Position numbers and translations under genes: made by a program
Assembly (NCBI GenBank): GCA_963725645.1
Contig: CAVRZD010000006.1
Location: 248,001-312,000, forward strand
Length of the DNA stretch: 64,000 nucleotides
From: JALYZC01 sp963725645
GTDB lineage: Bacteria; Actinomycetota; Thermoleophilia; Solirubrobacterales; Solirubrobacteraceae
Direction: 5' to 3'
Part shown: in pieces, positions 43,916 to 52,792 of the stretch
Layout: each line of letters begins with the position of its first letter
How positions within the stretch are numbered: the stretch's first letter is position 1
Notes under the pieces: model-generated
Database searches by the model: none
What the model was told of the DNA's origin: nothing
Seen by the model: the letters and a program-made list of their open reading frames with translations, nothing else

Positions 43916-44683
43916 GTGCGGTGTGCTCGCGCAACTGGAGTCCTCACCGTGGCCGTCGGGCTGGCGGCGGTCGGTTGCGGGCAGGCCGGCACGGTCGACG
44001 ACGTCAGCCGCGCGCAGCCTCCAGCGGCCACCGTTGCGGCGGCGCACTCGCCCACGACGTCGATCCCGACCGCGGCGACACGTCCGACACGACAAGCTGA
44101 AAGCCCGCCGCGCCCGCGCATCGTCGACTGGTGGATTCCGTTCCCCCAGCGGCGCAAGAACGAGATGGCGGCGTACGCGCGGCGCCACTACGGCCTGTCG
44201 ACCTATCGGCTGGTCAACCCGCGCGTGATCATCGAGCACTACACCGACGAGCCGACCGCGCGCGCCACCTACCGGATCTTCGCGGTCGACCGGCCCGACT
44301 CCGAGCTGCACGAGCTCCCGCGGACGTGCGCGCACTTCCTCGTGGACTCCGACGGGACGATCTACCAGTTCGTGCCGCTCGACCTCATGTGCCGTCACGT
44401 CGTCGGCATGAACTACACGTCGATCGGGATCGAGCACACCGGCTCCAGCGACCGCGACGTGGTCGGCAATGCGCGCGAGCTGCGCGCGTCCCTGGCGCTC
44501 ACCGCCTGGCTGCGCTGCCGGTACGGCATTTCCATCGCCAACGTCATCGGCCACGCCGAGGCGCTGTCGTCGCCGTATCACCACGAGCGCGTCCGGCGCC
44601 TGCGTCGCCAGGTCCACGACGACATGCGGCCGCGCACAATGCGGGGCTACCGCGCGCGGCTGGCCGCGCTTCCCTGCCGGTAG
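43916..44683 (+). CDS. N-acetylmuramoyl-L-alanine amidase (amidase_2-type) lipoprotein
   Basis: This 255-aa protein from the GTG at 43916 has an N-terminus (RCARATGVLTVAVGLAAVGC) that looks like a lipoprotein signal with the lipid-anchored Cys in AVGC. A Thr/Pro/Ala-rich linker follows, then an amidase_2 (PGRP-like) catalytic domain: RVIIEHYTDEPTARATYRIF, TCAHFLVDSDGTIYQFVPLDLMCRHVVGMNYTSIGIEHTGSS and NVIGHAEALSSPYHHER. The His residues in IIEHYT and IGHAE are the expected zinc ligands. It cleaves the bond between MurNAc and the stem peptide in cell-wall turnover. Confidence 0.88.
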   Translation: MRCARATGVLTVAVGLAAVGCGQAGTVDDVSRAQPPAATVAAAHSPTTSIPTAATRPTRQAESPPRPRIVDWWIPFPQRRKNEMAAYARRHYGLSTYRLVNPRVIIEHYTDEPTARATYRIFAVDRPDSELHELPRTCAHFLVDSDGTIYQFVPLDLMCRHVVGMNYTSIGIEHTGSSDRDVVGNARELRASLALTAWLRCRYGISIANVIGHAEALSSPYHHERVRRLRRQVHDDMRPRTMRGYRARLAALPCR

Positions 44684-44694
44684 CCGGGGCGCCC

Positions 44695-44700
44695 TATGCT
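44695..44700 (+). promoter_or_regulatory. Predicted -10 box (TATGCT) of the 67-aa protein gene
   Basis: TATGCT ends exactly 6 nt before the ATG at 44707. Confidence 0.45.
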
Positions 44701-44706
44701 TGACCG

Positions 44707-44910
44707 ATGGCGATCGGCGACGGGCCGTTCAAGAAGGGCCAGCCCATCTGGGTGATGCAGGCCGACGGGTCGGCCCGCGAGGGCGTGTACGTCGGCGAGG
44801 GCGAGACCTCGGCCTGGTTCGGCGGCCCGCCGACCGTGTACGTCGTCTATCCGGACAGCGAGTCCGGCGAGGCCGTCGCCTTCGATCGCATCACCGCGCG
44901 CGACGGCTAG
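44707..44910 (+). CDS. Small hypothetical protein, 67 aa
   Basis: This is a soluble, beta-rich small protein: GDGPFKKGQPIWVMQADGSAREGVYVGEGETSAWFGGPPTVYVVYPDSESGEAVAFDRITARDG. The regular hydrophobic alternation suggests an SH3-like barrel. I recognise no family. Its own TATGCT box and short spacing support expression. Confidence 0.65.
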   Translation: MAIGDGPFKKGQPIWVMQADGSAREGVYVGEGETSAWFGGPPTVYVVYPDSESGEAVAFDRITARDG

Positions 44911-45017
44911 GCGGCGGCAGCGGCGCGAACCCAAAGCGCCGGCGGCCACATGCCACGTGCCAGGGGCGTCAGAGGGGGTACACCCGAACCTCGGCAGTCC
45001 TACGACAGGAGGGAACC

Positions 45018-45652
45018 ATGGGACGACCCGAAGGCACCGACGGCAAGCCGGGCCCCGAGGACGAGACCACGCAGCTGCCGCCCGTGAGCACCGAGACGGC
45101 GGAGTTCATCGCGCTCGATCCGAGCGAGGACCCGGTCGCGGAGATCGGCAGTCCGTCCTTCCCGGGGGCGTTCCGCGGGTACGACCGCCGCTCGGTCGAC
45201 GACTACGTCCGCCGCGTGACGGAGATCGTCGCCGAGCTGCACGCGTCGCGTTCGCCGCGGGCCGCGGTCAAGCGCGCGCTGGACCGCGTCGGGCGGAGAC
45301 GGCCGGCATCCTCCAGAACGCCCGCGAGACCGCCGACGAGATCACCCTGCAGTCGCGCACGCGCGCGGAGGAGCGCCGGAAGGAGGCCGAGCGCGAGGCC
45401 GCCCGCCTGCGCTCCGAGGCCGACGCGCACGTGCGCGCGCTGGACGCGGCGACGGACGAGATCTGGGTCGAGCGCCGCCGGATCGTGGAGAGCACGCTCA
45501 AGCTCGGGGAGCGACTTCAGGCCATCTCCGAGGAGGCGGCGGCGGACTTCCCGGCCGACGGCGAGGGGGACGCCGAGGCCCGCCGGGGGGCGAGCGTCTC
45601 AGCCTTTGACGATCGTGAAGGTCAAGGAGCGGGAAACGGAACGAAGCCCTGA
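45018..45652 (+). pseudogene. DivIVA-like coiled-coil protein, one-base frameshift
   Basis: The ATG at 45018 has an AGGAGGGAA site. The start (DETTQLPPVSTETAEFIALDPSEDPVAEIGSPSFPGAFRGYDRRSVDDYVRRVTEIVAELHA) carries the DivIVA GYD...VD.. element. At about 45290-45296 one base is missing in the GGG run. Adding it joins the frame ETAGILQNARETADEITLQSRTRAEERRKEAEREAARLRSEADAHVRALDAATDEIWVERRRIVESTLKLGERL, which aligns with the coiled coil of the intact paralogue at 36701-37417. The corrected length is 211 aa. It probably represents a sequencing error in an otherwise functional gene. Confidence 0.82.
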
Positions 45653-47980
45653 GGCCGTCGCGGTGACCGACACGGTGTAGGCGCCCGGCTTCAGCCGCTT
45701 CGTCCGCGACAGGCGGCCCTGGAAGCGGACCCGGTTCGTCCCCGAATGACCGGCGAGGCTCAGCGTGCCCGCGGCGATCGTGCGCGTGCACCTGGGCTTC
45801 CGCCGGTTGCCGCGGGTTTGCGCGACGCAGCGCCGGCCCACCCTGCGGCCCGTCGTGCGCTGCGCGAAGTCCAGCCGCACAGACGCGGCCTCGTTGAGCT
45901 TGAACGAGAAGGTCGTGCCCACGGGCGGCTTGGCCTTCGTCAGCTTGGCGAGCGCGCTGCCGAGCCGCCACCGGGAGGCCGATTGGGTCAGGGCCGTCAC
46001 CGCCGGCTTCAGCGGGGCCGGCGGGGCCACCTTGGCCGGGGGCGGTGCCTCGACCACGCGGCAGGCGGAGAATTCCGAGGTGCCCGCGGGGCCGGTCGCG
46101 GTGGCGGTCACGGGCTGGCCTAGCGACGTCGCCGCCGGGAGCGTGACGTCGAAGCTCGCGTTGCCGGCCGCGTCGGTGGTGACGGTGGCAGCGCCGAGCG
46201 GAGTCTTCCCCTCACCGAACCCCGAGGGGTCGCAGTCCGGGCTGGAGGAGAACCGCAGCGTGACGGCGCTGTTGGCGGTGCTCGCGACGGTGCCGCGAAC
46301 GATGGTCTGGCCGCCGGACGCAAGCGCGGCCGTCAGGGCGGGGAGCGGCTGAGGCGTCCCGGTCGTGACCCCGGCCGGGTCGAAGTCGATCCCCAACCCA
46401 CCGTTGGAGAAGAGCGAGTTCTCGGCGACGACGATGGTGCTCTGCTCCACGCGGATCCCCGGCCCGAGGTTGAAGGCCACGATGTTGGCTGCACCGCCGG
46501 GGCCGCCGATCGTCGCATTGACCTGATCGGCGTCGATGCCCTCCTGGCCGTTGGGGATGGCGCCGGTCCGGGCGGCGTTGAGGCCGACCACGTTGCCCAG
46601 CACGCTGGAGGTGCCGTTGGCGGCCACCTGGATTCCCTCGCGGAGATTGCCCGACACGAGATTGCCCTCGCCGGGACCCGAGCCGCCGATGATGTTGCTG
46701 CCCTCGGCCGTGATGCCCGCCTCGTTGGGGAGCGCGAGCGTCCCCGCCGCGTTCGTGCCGATGCGGTTGCCCTGGATGACGTTGTTGCTGGACGGGGTGT
46801 TCTCGAGGTCGATGCCGTTGCCGAGGTTGCTCGCGATCACGTTGCCGGCGCCCGGCGCCGAGCCGCCGATGACGTTGCCGGGCGAGCTGTTGACGTTGAT
46901 GCCGTTGCCGTCGTTCGGGCGCAGTTCCGCGCCGTCGGAATCGGTGCCGATGCGGTTGCCGAGGATGCGGTTCCCGGTGGCCCCGTTCGACATGAAGATG
47001 GCGTCGTTGCCGTTCGCCGAGATCGTGTTGCCCTCACCGGACGCGGATCCGCCGATGACGGTGTTGTCGGCGTCGTTGATCCGGATGCCGCCGCCCGCGT
47101 TGCCGACCCCGCGGCTCCCAAAGATGTCGAGGCCGATCATGTTGGACTTGATCGTGGTGCCGCCGGCGGAGGGACCGGTGATGCGTACGCCGAAGCCGCC
47201 GTTGCCCGCGATCGAGTTGCTCGCGCCCGGGGTGGGATCCCCGATGACGTTGGACGGTCCCGTCAGGTCGACGCCGTCGCCGCCGTTGCCCACCACGACG
47301 TTGGTGGGGTTCCTCAGCCCGATCGTGTCGCCAAAGATGGCCGTGGGGGTGCTGGTCGCGTCGACGTTGATCCCGTCGCCGCCGTTGCCGGCGATCAGGT
47401 TGCCACCCGGGGACACGACGTCGCCGACGCGCGTGCCCGTGGCGGCGGCGTGAATCGTGATCCCGTTGCCGCCGTTGCCCAGCCCGGTGTCCCCGTTGGA
47501 GGTCGTGCCGATGTTCAGGCCGCCGAGGCGCACGTTGTCGGCGCCGCTGATGTCGATGCCGGACCCCTTGAAGCCGGTGATCGTCAGGGCGGAGATGGTG
47601 CTGGCGCTGGCGCCCGCTGAGAGCTGCAGCCCGTCGACGCCCGCGCCGGCGACCGCGCCATCGAGCCGGGTCGAGAACCCCGAGATCGATGTCGGGCCGC
47701 TGATCGGCGGCAGCTGGCCGGACACGGCGATCGTGGACCCGGGGGAGCTGAAGCCGATCGTGTCCACCTCACTCAGAACGTTCACGGTGGCGTTCGCGCT
47801 GTTGATCGCCTGGCGCAGCGAGGCGCAGGTCGACGGCGTCGGGCAGGTTCCGCCCGTGTCAGCGTTCGACGTGACCGTGAAGTTCCCGAACGCGGCGCGG
47901 GCGCTCCCGGGGACCAGGCACAGCAGGAGCACGACCGCTGCCGCGGCCATCATGGCGTATCGGGTGCGTCCGTGACCCAT
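45599..47980 (-). CDS. Secreted right-handed parallel beta-helix protein
   Basis: This 793-aa exported protein has a signal peptide (YAMMAAAAVVLLLCLVPGSARA). A CSLRQAI-type start (CASLRQAINSANA) is followed by ~20 imperfect beta-helix rungs with Asn/Gly/Ile-rich repeats such as NLIAGNGGDGINV, NSIAGNGGFGVRI, NTISANGNDAIFM and NVIASNLGNGIDLE. These alternate with IGT/IGL-containing strands (RILGNRIGTDSDG). After residue ~560 come Ig-like modules and a C-terminal basic beta domain ending RSVSRSLTFTIVKG. It resembles probable surface adhesins or polysaccharide-binding proteins. No catalytic motif was identified. Confidence 0.88.
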   Translation of the reverse strand: MGHGRTRYAMMAAAAVVLLLCLVPGSARAAFGNFTVTSNADTGGTCPTPSTCASLRQAINSANATVNVLSEVDTIGFSSPGSTIAVSGQLPPISGPTSISGFSTRLDGAVAGAGVDGLQLSAGASASTISALTITGFKGSGIDISGADNVRLGGLNIGTTSNGDTGLGNGGNGITIHAAATGTRVGDVVSPGGNLIAGNGGDGINVDATSTPTAIFGDTIGLRNPTNVVVGNGGDGVDLTGPSNVIGDPTPGASNSIAGNGGFGVRITGPSAGGTTIKSNMIGLDIFGSRGVGNAGGGIRINDADNTVIGGSASGEGNTISANGNDAIFMSNGATGNRILGNRIGTDSDGAELRPNDGNGINVNSSPGNVIGGSAPGAGNVIASNLGNGIDLENTPSSNNVIQGNRIGTNAAGTLALPNEAGITAEGSNIIGGSGPGEGNLVSGNLREGIQVAANGTSSVLGNVVGLNAARTGAIPNGQEGIDADQVNATIGGPGGAANIVAFNLGPGIRVEQSTIVVAENSLFSNGGLGIDFDPAGVTTGTPQPLPALTAALASGGQTIVRGTVASTANSAVTLRFSSSPDCDPSGFGEGKTPLGAATVTTDAAGNASFDVTLPAATSLGQPVTATATGPAGTSEFSACRVVEAPPPAKVAPPAPLKPAVTALTQSASRWRLGSALAKLTKAKPPVGTTFSFKLNEAASVRLDFAQRTTGRRVGRRCVAQTRGNRRKPRCTRTIAAGTLSLAGHSGTNRVRFQGRLSRTKRLKPGAYTVSVTATASGLRSVSRSLTFTIVKG

Positions 47981-48032
47981 GACGCGTATTGGAGTCTAAG
48001 GGTCTCACGAAATGCTCACGGCGGTCGACGAC

Positions 48033-48038
48033 TATGCT
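48033..48038 (+). promoter_or_regulatory. Predicted -10 box (TATGCT) of the DegT-type aminotransferase gene
   Basis: TATGCT ends 9 nt before the GTG at 48048 and lies inside the reading that would start at 48012, so it favours 48048 as the start. Confidence 0.45.
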
Positions 48039-48047
48039 CGCCGGCCC

Positions 48048-49232
48048 GTGGCGCGCAAGGAATTCCTCGTCTTCGGCAGCCCGCTGATCGAGCAGGCGGA
48101 GATCGACGAGGTGGTCGACTCGCTGCGCTCGGGCTGGATCGGCACGGGGCCGAAGGTCGCGCGCTTCGAGCGCATGCTCGAGGGCTACGTCGGCGTCGAG
48201 CACGTGCGCTGCGTCTCCTCCTGCACGGCGGCGCTGCTGCTGACGCTGCGCGCGCTGGACGTCGGCCCCGGCGACGAGGTGCTGGTGCCCACGATGACGT
48301 TCGCCGCCTCGGCCGCGGCCGTCGAGCTCGCCGGCGCACGCCCCGTCCTCGTCGACAGCGAGCCGGCCACCGGCCTGATCGACCTCGATGCGGCCGAGCG
48401 GGCGATCACCGACGCGACGCGGGCGCTGGTGGTCGTGCACCTCGCCGGCCGCCCGGTCGACCTGGGCCGCGTGAACGCGCTGCGGGACGAGCACGGACTC
48501 GCCGTCGTAGAGGACGCCGCGCACGCGCTGGGGGCGGAGTGGGAGGGGCGCAGGATCGGAACCCACGGCAACCCGACGTGCTTCTCCTTCCACGCGACGA
48601 AGAACGTCACGACCGGGGAGGGTGGGGCGCTCGCCACCGATGACCCGGCGCTCGCGGCGCGGGTCGAGCGCCTGGCGATGCACGGCCTGAGCGCGGGAGC
48701 CTGGGAGCGCTTCGCGGACGAAGGGTTCCGCCACTACACCGTCGAGGAGCCGGGCTTCAAGCTCAACCTGACGGATCTGCAGGCGGCGATCGGGCTGCAC
48801 CAGCTGCCGCGCCTGGACGGCTGGATCGACCGCCGGGCTGAGCTCTGGGAGCGCTACGACGCTCTGCTGGCGGGGCTGCCGCTCGCGACGCCCGCGCCGT
48901 GGCCGGCCCACGTGCGGCACGCGCGGCACCTGTACTCGGTCCTGCTCGACCCCGACGCGACGCTCGCGCGCGACGAGCTGCTCGAGGCGATGACGCGGCG
49001 GCGAATCGGCGTCGGTGTGCACTACGTGGCGCTGCACCTGCACCCGCATTACCGCGACAGCTGTGGCGTCGATCCGGCCGACCTCCCGGTGGCCGGCGAC
49101 ATCTCGCGGCGGACGCTGAGCCTGCCGCTCTCGCCGAAGGTCACGCCCGCCGATCAGGACGGCGTCGTGGAGGCGCTGCGCGGCGCGCTGGCGGGCGAGC
49201 GCGCGGTCAGCGCCCGTGCACGCCGGTCTTGA
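48048..49232 (+). CDS. DegT/DnrJ/EryC1/StrS-family PLP aminotransferase
   Basis: This 394-aa sugar aminotransferase starts at the GTG at 48048 (RKEFLVFGSPLIEQAEIDEVVDSLRSGWIGTGPKVARFE). Family marks are SCTAALLLTLRALDVGPGDEVLVPTMTFAASA, VVVHLAGRPVDL, VVEDAAHALGAEW, the PLP lysine block FSFHATKNVTTGEGGAL, and FKLNLTDLQAAIGLHQLPRL. These enzymes transfer an amino group to a keto-deoxysugar nucleotide, for instance to form perosamine-type or 4-amino sugars. The convergent acetyltransferase and glycosyltransferase genes (49207-51095) fit N-acylation and transfer of the product sugar (inference). Confidence 0.93.
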   Translation: MARKEFLVFGSPLIEQAEIDEVVDSLRSGWIGTGPKVARFERMLEGYVGVEHVRCVSSCTAALLLTLRALDVGPGDEVLVPTMTFAASAAAVELAGARPVLVDSEPATGLIDLDAAERAITDATRALVVVHLAGRPVDLGRVNALRDEHGLAVVEDAAHALGAEWEGRRIGTHGNPTCFSFHATKNVTTGEGGALATDDPALAARVERLAMHGLSAGAWERFADEGFRHYTVEEPGFKLNLTDLQAAIGLHQLPRLDGWIDRRAELWERYDALLAGLPLATPAPWPAHVRHARHLYSVLLDPDATLARDELLEAMTRRRIGVGVHYVALHLHPHYRDSCGVDPADLPVAGDISRRTLSLPLSPKVTPADQDGVVEALRGALAGERAVSARARRS

Positions 49233-49848
49233 CCTCGCGCGCCGGGACGCCCGCGACCTGCACGTTGTCCGGGACGTCCCGGGTGACGACCGCGCCCGCC
49301 GCGACGACCGCGCCGGCGCCGATCGTGATGCGGTCGATGACGGTCGCGCCGATGCCGATCCACGATGCCGACCCGATGGTGACGAGGCCGGCCACGTTTG
49401 CGCCCGGCGCGATCGTCACGTAGTCGCCGACCGTCGTGTGGTGCCCGATCGATGCTCCCCGATTGACGATCACGTGCTCGCCGACGCGCGCCCGCGCCGC
49501 GAGCACGCTGTTGACGCCGAGGATCCCACCGGGCCCGATCTCGGCGGTCGGCGCGACGTGCGCCCGCGGGTGGTGCACGGTCACGAAGCCCATCCCGAGT
49601 CGCGCGACCTGGTCGACGTACTCGCTGCGCCGGTTCGTGCCGATGCCGCACACGGCGCCGTGGGTCGTGGCCAGCTCGGCGATCTCGTCGACCCAGAGGA
49701 CGGGCCGATCGGCGATGCGCCGCCCGCAGCGCTCGCGGTCGAGGTTCTCGACGAAGCCGGCGAGCTCGAGGTCGGGGCAGTCGGCGACGAGGTCCGCGAC
49801 CTCCTCGGCGAACACGCCGCTTCCGAGGATCAGGACCCGTCGGCTCAC
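49207..49848 (-). CDS. NeuD/PglD-family sugar O/N-acetyltransferase (left-handed beta-helix)
   Basis: This 213-aa protein has an N-terminal Rossmann-like domain (RRVLILGSGVFAEEVADLVADCPDLELAGFVENLDRERCG) and C-terminal hexapeptide-repeat coils (HPRAHVAPTAEIGPGGILGVNSVLAARARVGEHVIVNRGASIGHHTTVGDYVTIAPGANVAG, ending GAVVTRDVPDNVQVAGVPARE). His in GHHTT is the likely catalytic base. PglD/PerB/NeuD relatives acetylate an amino group on a UDP- or GDP-sugar. The ATG at 49848 overlaps the stop of the upstream glycosyltransferase gene (ATGA). It ends overlapping the convergent aminotransferase gene by 26 bp. Confidence 0.92.
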   Translation of the reverse strand: MSRRVLILGSGVFAEEVADLVADCPDLELAGFVENLDRERCGRRIADRPVLWVDEIAELATTHGAVCGIGTNRRSEYVDQVARLGMGFVTVHHPRAHVAPTAEIGPGGILGVNSVLAARARVGEHVIVNRGASIGHHTTVGDYVTIAPGANVAGLVTIGSASWIGIGATVIDRITIGAGAVVAAGAVVTRDVPDNVQVAGVPAREVKTGVHGR

Positions 49849-51095
49849 CGGGCCGCGTCCAGGACCGCACGCGGGATCGAGGTCGCGTTGTCAGGTTCCG
49901 CATGGACCCAGTCGAGATACCCCGACGTGTCGGGCCCGGGAACCGCGGGGAAGGCGGCGCGCAGGTCCTCCCGCGCCCCCCAGAGCGCGCGCAGGTAGGG
50001 CGACACCCCCGCGCGCCGGCCGTTCGGTGCGGCCAGCCAGGCCAGGAACGCCGCCTCTTCACCGGGCCAGAACGGGTTCGGCGGCTCGGGGAGGCCGCCG
50101 CGCTCCGCCTCGATCAGGGCGTGCCGGTAGGCGGCTCGCGCGATGGCGTCGATCTCCGTGCCGTCCGCAAGGGTCGCGTAGCCGTGCGGCGTCGCCATCG
50201 CCTCGTCGTACCCCGCCGCCAGCAGGCGCTGGGCGTAGCGATCGCAGAGCCGGCGCACAGCGCCGGTGGCCGCGAGGTCCATCCACGGCACGTCCGGCCG
50301 GGCCGCGAGCCGGTCGGGCCGGTGCGGGTCGAAGCCGCCGCAGAAGTGGAAGAAGCGCAGCGGGACGCCATCGACGAGATAGCCCCCGCCGGTCCACTCG
50401 ACGTCGCGCTGGTGGAGGTTCCAACTCATGACGTTGCACCCCGGGTCGCGCAGCACGTGGTGGTCGAACAGCCCGGGGACGAAGTCGAGCCAGCGCTGCC
50501 CGAAGACGAGCCCCTCCTCGGGGGCGAGGATGCAGTCCCGCGCCACCCGGCTCGTGAGCCAATCCAGAAACGGCCGCGCGCCCGCGCCGACCGCGAGGAA
50601 CCCGCCGTTGTAGATGCCGTGATCGAGGAACGCGCGCTCGTAGTCCGGGGGCGCCGGGCGGGTGACGTGAGGGGTGAGGACGACTCGACCGTCGCGCGCC
50701 GGCGCGGCGGCGCGCTCGAGCGTGTCGAACACCTCGATGTCGGCGTCGAGATGGATTGCCGTCTGCGCGCCGCGGTCCAGCAGGTGCCGCAGCGCCGCCG
50801 AGCGCATCGCGCTGACGAGGCCGCCCGGCTCGTACATCGCCGCCATGCGCCGGTGCTCGCGCCGGTCCATCCCGATCGCGTCGGGGTCCAGGAGCGCGAA
50901 GGTCTCGGTCGCCGGATCGACCCCGTCGTCGACGTGGTCGACCACCAACGCGCTGAAGGCCGCGCCGGGATGGTGCTCGCGAAACGACTCCGCCAGCACG
51001 CGCGCGTGCGCGAGGTAGCGCCGCGTCACCACCGTGCATGCATGCAGGAGCGCGCCGGTCAACGCGCGGCCCAGACTACGGGAGCGCGGGCTCAA
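49845..51095 (-). CDS. Glycosyltransferase (GT-A-type)
   Basis: This 416-aa protein has CTVVTRRYLAHARVLAESFREHHPGAAFSALVVD near the N-terminus, a pattern of glycosyltransferases that use nucleotide sugars. It also has a DxD-type motif in QTAIHLDADIEVFDTL (residues ~110-125), GIYNGGFLAVGAGARPFLDWL, and a C-terminal region containing GCNVMSWNLHQRDVEWTGGG and RFFHFCGGFDPHRP. It likely transfers a sugar onto a glycan or a lipid carrier. The start is placed at 51095. The stop overlaps the ATG of the acetyltransferase gene, so the two are expressed together. Confidence 0.85.
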   Translation of the reverse strand: MSPRSRSLGRALTGALLHACTVVTRRYLAHARVLAESFREHHPGAAFSALVVDHVDDGVDPATETFALLDPDAIGMDRREHRRMAAMYEPGGLVSAMRSAALRHLLDRGAQTAIHLDADIEVFDTLERAAAPARDGRVVLTPHVTRPAPPDYERAFLDHGIYNGGFLAVGAGARPFLDWLTSRVARDCILAPEEGLVFGQRWLDFVPGLFDHHVLRDPGCNVMSWNLHQRDVEWTGGGYLVDGVPLRFFHFCGGFDPHRPDRLAARPDVPWMDLAATGAVRRLCDRYAQRLLAAGYDEAMATPHGYATLADGTEIDAIARAAYRHALIEAERGGLPEPPNPFWPGEEAAFLAWLAAPNGRRAGVSPYLRALWGAREDLRAAFPAVPGPDTSGYLDWVHAEPDNATSIPRAVLDAAR

Positions 51096-51120
51096 CCGTT
51101 GCGCTGACGCCGTCGATCCC

Positions 51121-51126
51121 TACTGT
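51121..51126 (+). promoter_or_regulatory. Predicted -10 box (TACTGT) of the transglycosylase-like gene
   Basis: TACTGT ends 8 nt before the ATG at 51135. Confidence 0.4.
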
Positions 51127-51134
51127 GATCGACG

Positions 51135-52247
51135 ATGCGGCGTTCACGGATCATCTGCGCCGCGGCGTGCGCGCTGTGCCCGCTTGCGCTCCCGGCGTTG
51201 GCCGCGGGCAAGTGGGCGCGCACCGTGCACCGTCCGCAGACGCGCATCACCGCCGGCCCGGCGACCCGGGTCATGGTCGCGGCGGGCGCGCGCGTCCGTT
51301 TCTCGTTCGCCGCCAGCGTGCGGCGGGCCCGGTTCCAGTGCTCGCTGGACGGCCGCCGCTTCCGCGGCTGTCGCTCGCCCATCGTCTACCGCGGGCTGAA
51401 TGCCGGACGACACCGGTTCGCCGTGCGCGCGATCGATCGGCGCGGCCGCGCGGATCGCACCCCCGCGCGGCGCGCGTTCACGGTGGCGGCGCGCGGGTCC
51501 GGGCCGGCCGGCCCGCAGACGACCTGGGCGCCGGTGCGCGCCGCGCCGCTGTCCGACGCCGCGGCGGCGGCGCTCGTCACCCACCGCCCGGAGCTCCGCG
51601 CGGCCAATGCCGCCGCCGATGCCTACGTCCCCTCGGACGCGGAACTGGCGCCCTTCCACGCCGCGCACAACAGCTACGGCGAGGCCGAGTCGTACTTCAA
51701 CCCGCTGCGGCGCTACGTCACGGGCCGCTCCAGGCTCGCCAACCCGTCCACCGACGACCTCATCCAGTGGACGGCGCACAAGTGGGGGATCCCCGAGGAT
51801 GTCGTCCGCGCGCAGATGGCGGTCGAGTCGTGGTGGCGCCAGAGCGCGATGGGAGACCTGACGCCGCAGTCCGACCCCGGCGCGTTCCCCGCCTTCTCCT
51901 GCCCCGGCGGCGGCCCGCGCTGCTACGAGTCGCTCGGCCTCGCCCAGGATCGTTGGCGGCCCGACGGCTCGCTCAACCCGGGCTCCGAGCCGCTGCGCTG
52001 GAAGTCCACCACCTTCAACCTCGACCTCTACGGGGCCAACATCCGCTTCTACTACGACGGCTACGCGGCGCAGTGGGGCCCGGGCATGACCGCCAACGGC
52101 TACACCGCCGGCCAGGACTGGATGTCCATCGGCGCGCACTTCAACCCGTATCCCTGGAACAACCAGGGCCAGCGCGACTACATCGTCAAGGTCAAGGACT
52201 ACCTCTCCAAGCGCATCTGGACGACGCCCGACTTCGTGTCGGGGTAG
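51135..52247 (+). CDS. Secreted lytic-transglycosylase-like protein with Ig-like domain
   Basis: This 370-aa exported protein has signal peptide RRSRIICAAACALCPLALPALAAG. Residues ~35-120 form an Ig-like domain with two cysteines (ARFQCSLDGRRFRGCRSPIVYRGLNAGRHRFAVRAID). The C-terminal half has DLIQWTAHKWGIPEDVVRAQMAVESWWRQSAMGDLT, whose central Glu in AVESWW sits where soluble lytic transglycosylases carry their catalytic Glu. Further on are ARCYESLGLAQD-like GPRCYESLGLAQDRW and WMSIGAHFNPYPW. It may cut peptidoglycan glycan strands. The family call is from this local pattern only. Confidence 0.72.
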   Translation: MRRSRIICAAACALCPLALPALAAGKWARTVHRPQTRITAGPATRVMVAAGARVRFSFAASVRRARFQCSLDGRRFRGCRSPIVYRGLNAGRHRFAVRAIDRRGRADRTPARRAFTVAARGSGPAGPQTTWAPVRAAPLSDAAAAALVTHRPELRAANAAADAYVPSDAELAPFHAAHNSYGEAESYFNPLRRYVTGRSRLANPSTDDLIQWTAHKWGIPEDVVRAQMAVESWWRQSAMGDLTPQSDPGAFPAFSCPGGGPRCYESLGLAQDRWRPDGSLNPGSEPLRWKSTTFNLDLYGANIRFYYDGYAAQWGPGMTANGYTAGQDWMSIGAHFNPYPWNNQGQRDYIVKVKDYLSKRIWTTPDFVSG

Positions 52248-52249
52248 CC

Positions 52250-52730
52250 CTACGCGCGCTCGGGCAGGTCCAGCGGCGACACCGCGGGATCCGACGGGTC
52301 GCCGCCCGCGACCAGCTCGTACACCAGGTCGCTGACGGCGACGGCCGCGAGCAGCACCACGGTCGTCCAGGGCGGGATCGCCGCGCCCAGGAACGCGATC
52401 GCCACCGCGGCCGCGGCGGCGATGCAGCGCGCGGCGATCCGCCGGCGCCCGCTTGGCGAGCGGCGCGTCGGCGCGGCGACGAGACACAGCCCCAGGAGGT
52501 ACAGCGCGGTCCCTCCGCACAGCGCGGCCCGCGCGCCGGCGGGAAGCGCCGAGTCGTTGGCCGCCTCGATCGCCAGCAGCGTGCCCGGCCCGACGGCGGC
52601 CAGCCCGAGATAGACGACGAAGTGGGCGTAGACGTAAGGTGGCGTGCCGCTCCCCCGGCTCGCGCTCGACCGAGCGCAGTTGCGGCGGGTTGACCCAGCG
52701 GCGGCCGGCCATCGCTGCGAGCGTATCCAC
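52250..52730 (-). CDS. LtrA-like membrane protein, short and probably frameshifted near its start
   Basis: Four membrane segments are visible: YAHFVVYLGLAAVGPGTLLAIEA, ALCGGTALYLLGLCLVA, AARCIAAAAAVAIAFLGAAIP and TVVLLAAVAVSDLVYELVAG. They resemble the C-terminal part of LtrA (low temperature requirement) proteins, which are usually ~370-400 aa, so this is a short form. The reading in this frame back to 52750 has an unnatural start. Dropping one G from the run at 52652-52656 joins a better N-terminus (AGRRWVNPPQLRSVEREPG, ATG at 52712 or GTG at 52730), giving ~159 aa. Function is unknown. Confidence 0.6.
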
Positions 52731-52737
52731 GGCACGG

Positions 52738-52769
52738 TGACGGGGGCCACCCGCAGGCGGCCCCCGTCA
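52738..52769 (-). terminator. Strong GC-rich hairpin, probable terminator of the small secreted-protein gene
   Basis: Two 11-nt arms (TGACGGGGGCC and GGCCCCCGTCA) pair perfectly around a 10-nt loop. It starts 23 nt after the stop of the minus-strand gene at 52793. No T-tract follows, as is common for actinobacterial terminators. Confidence 0.7.
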
Positions 52770-52792
52770 TCCGTGAACCCCTCCCGGGTACG

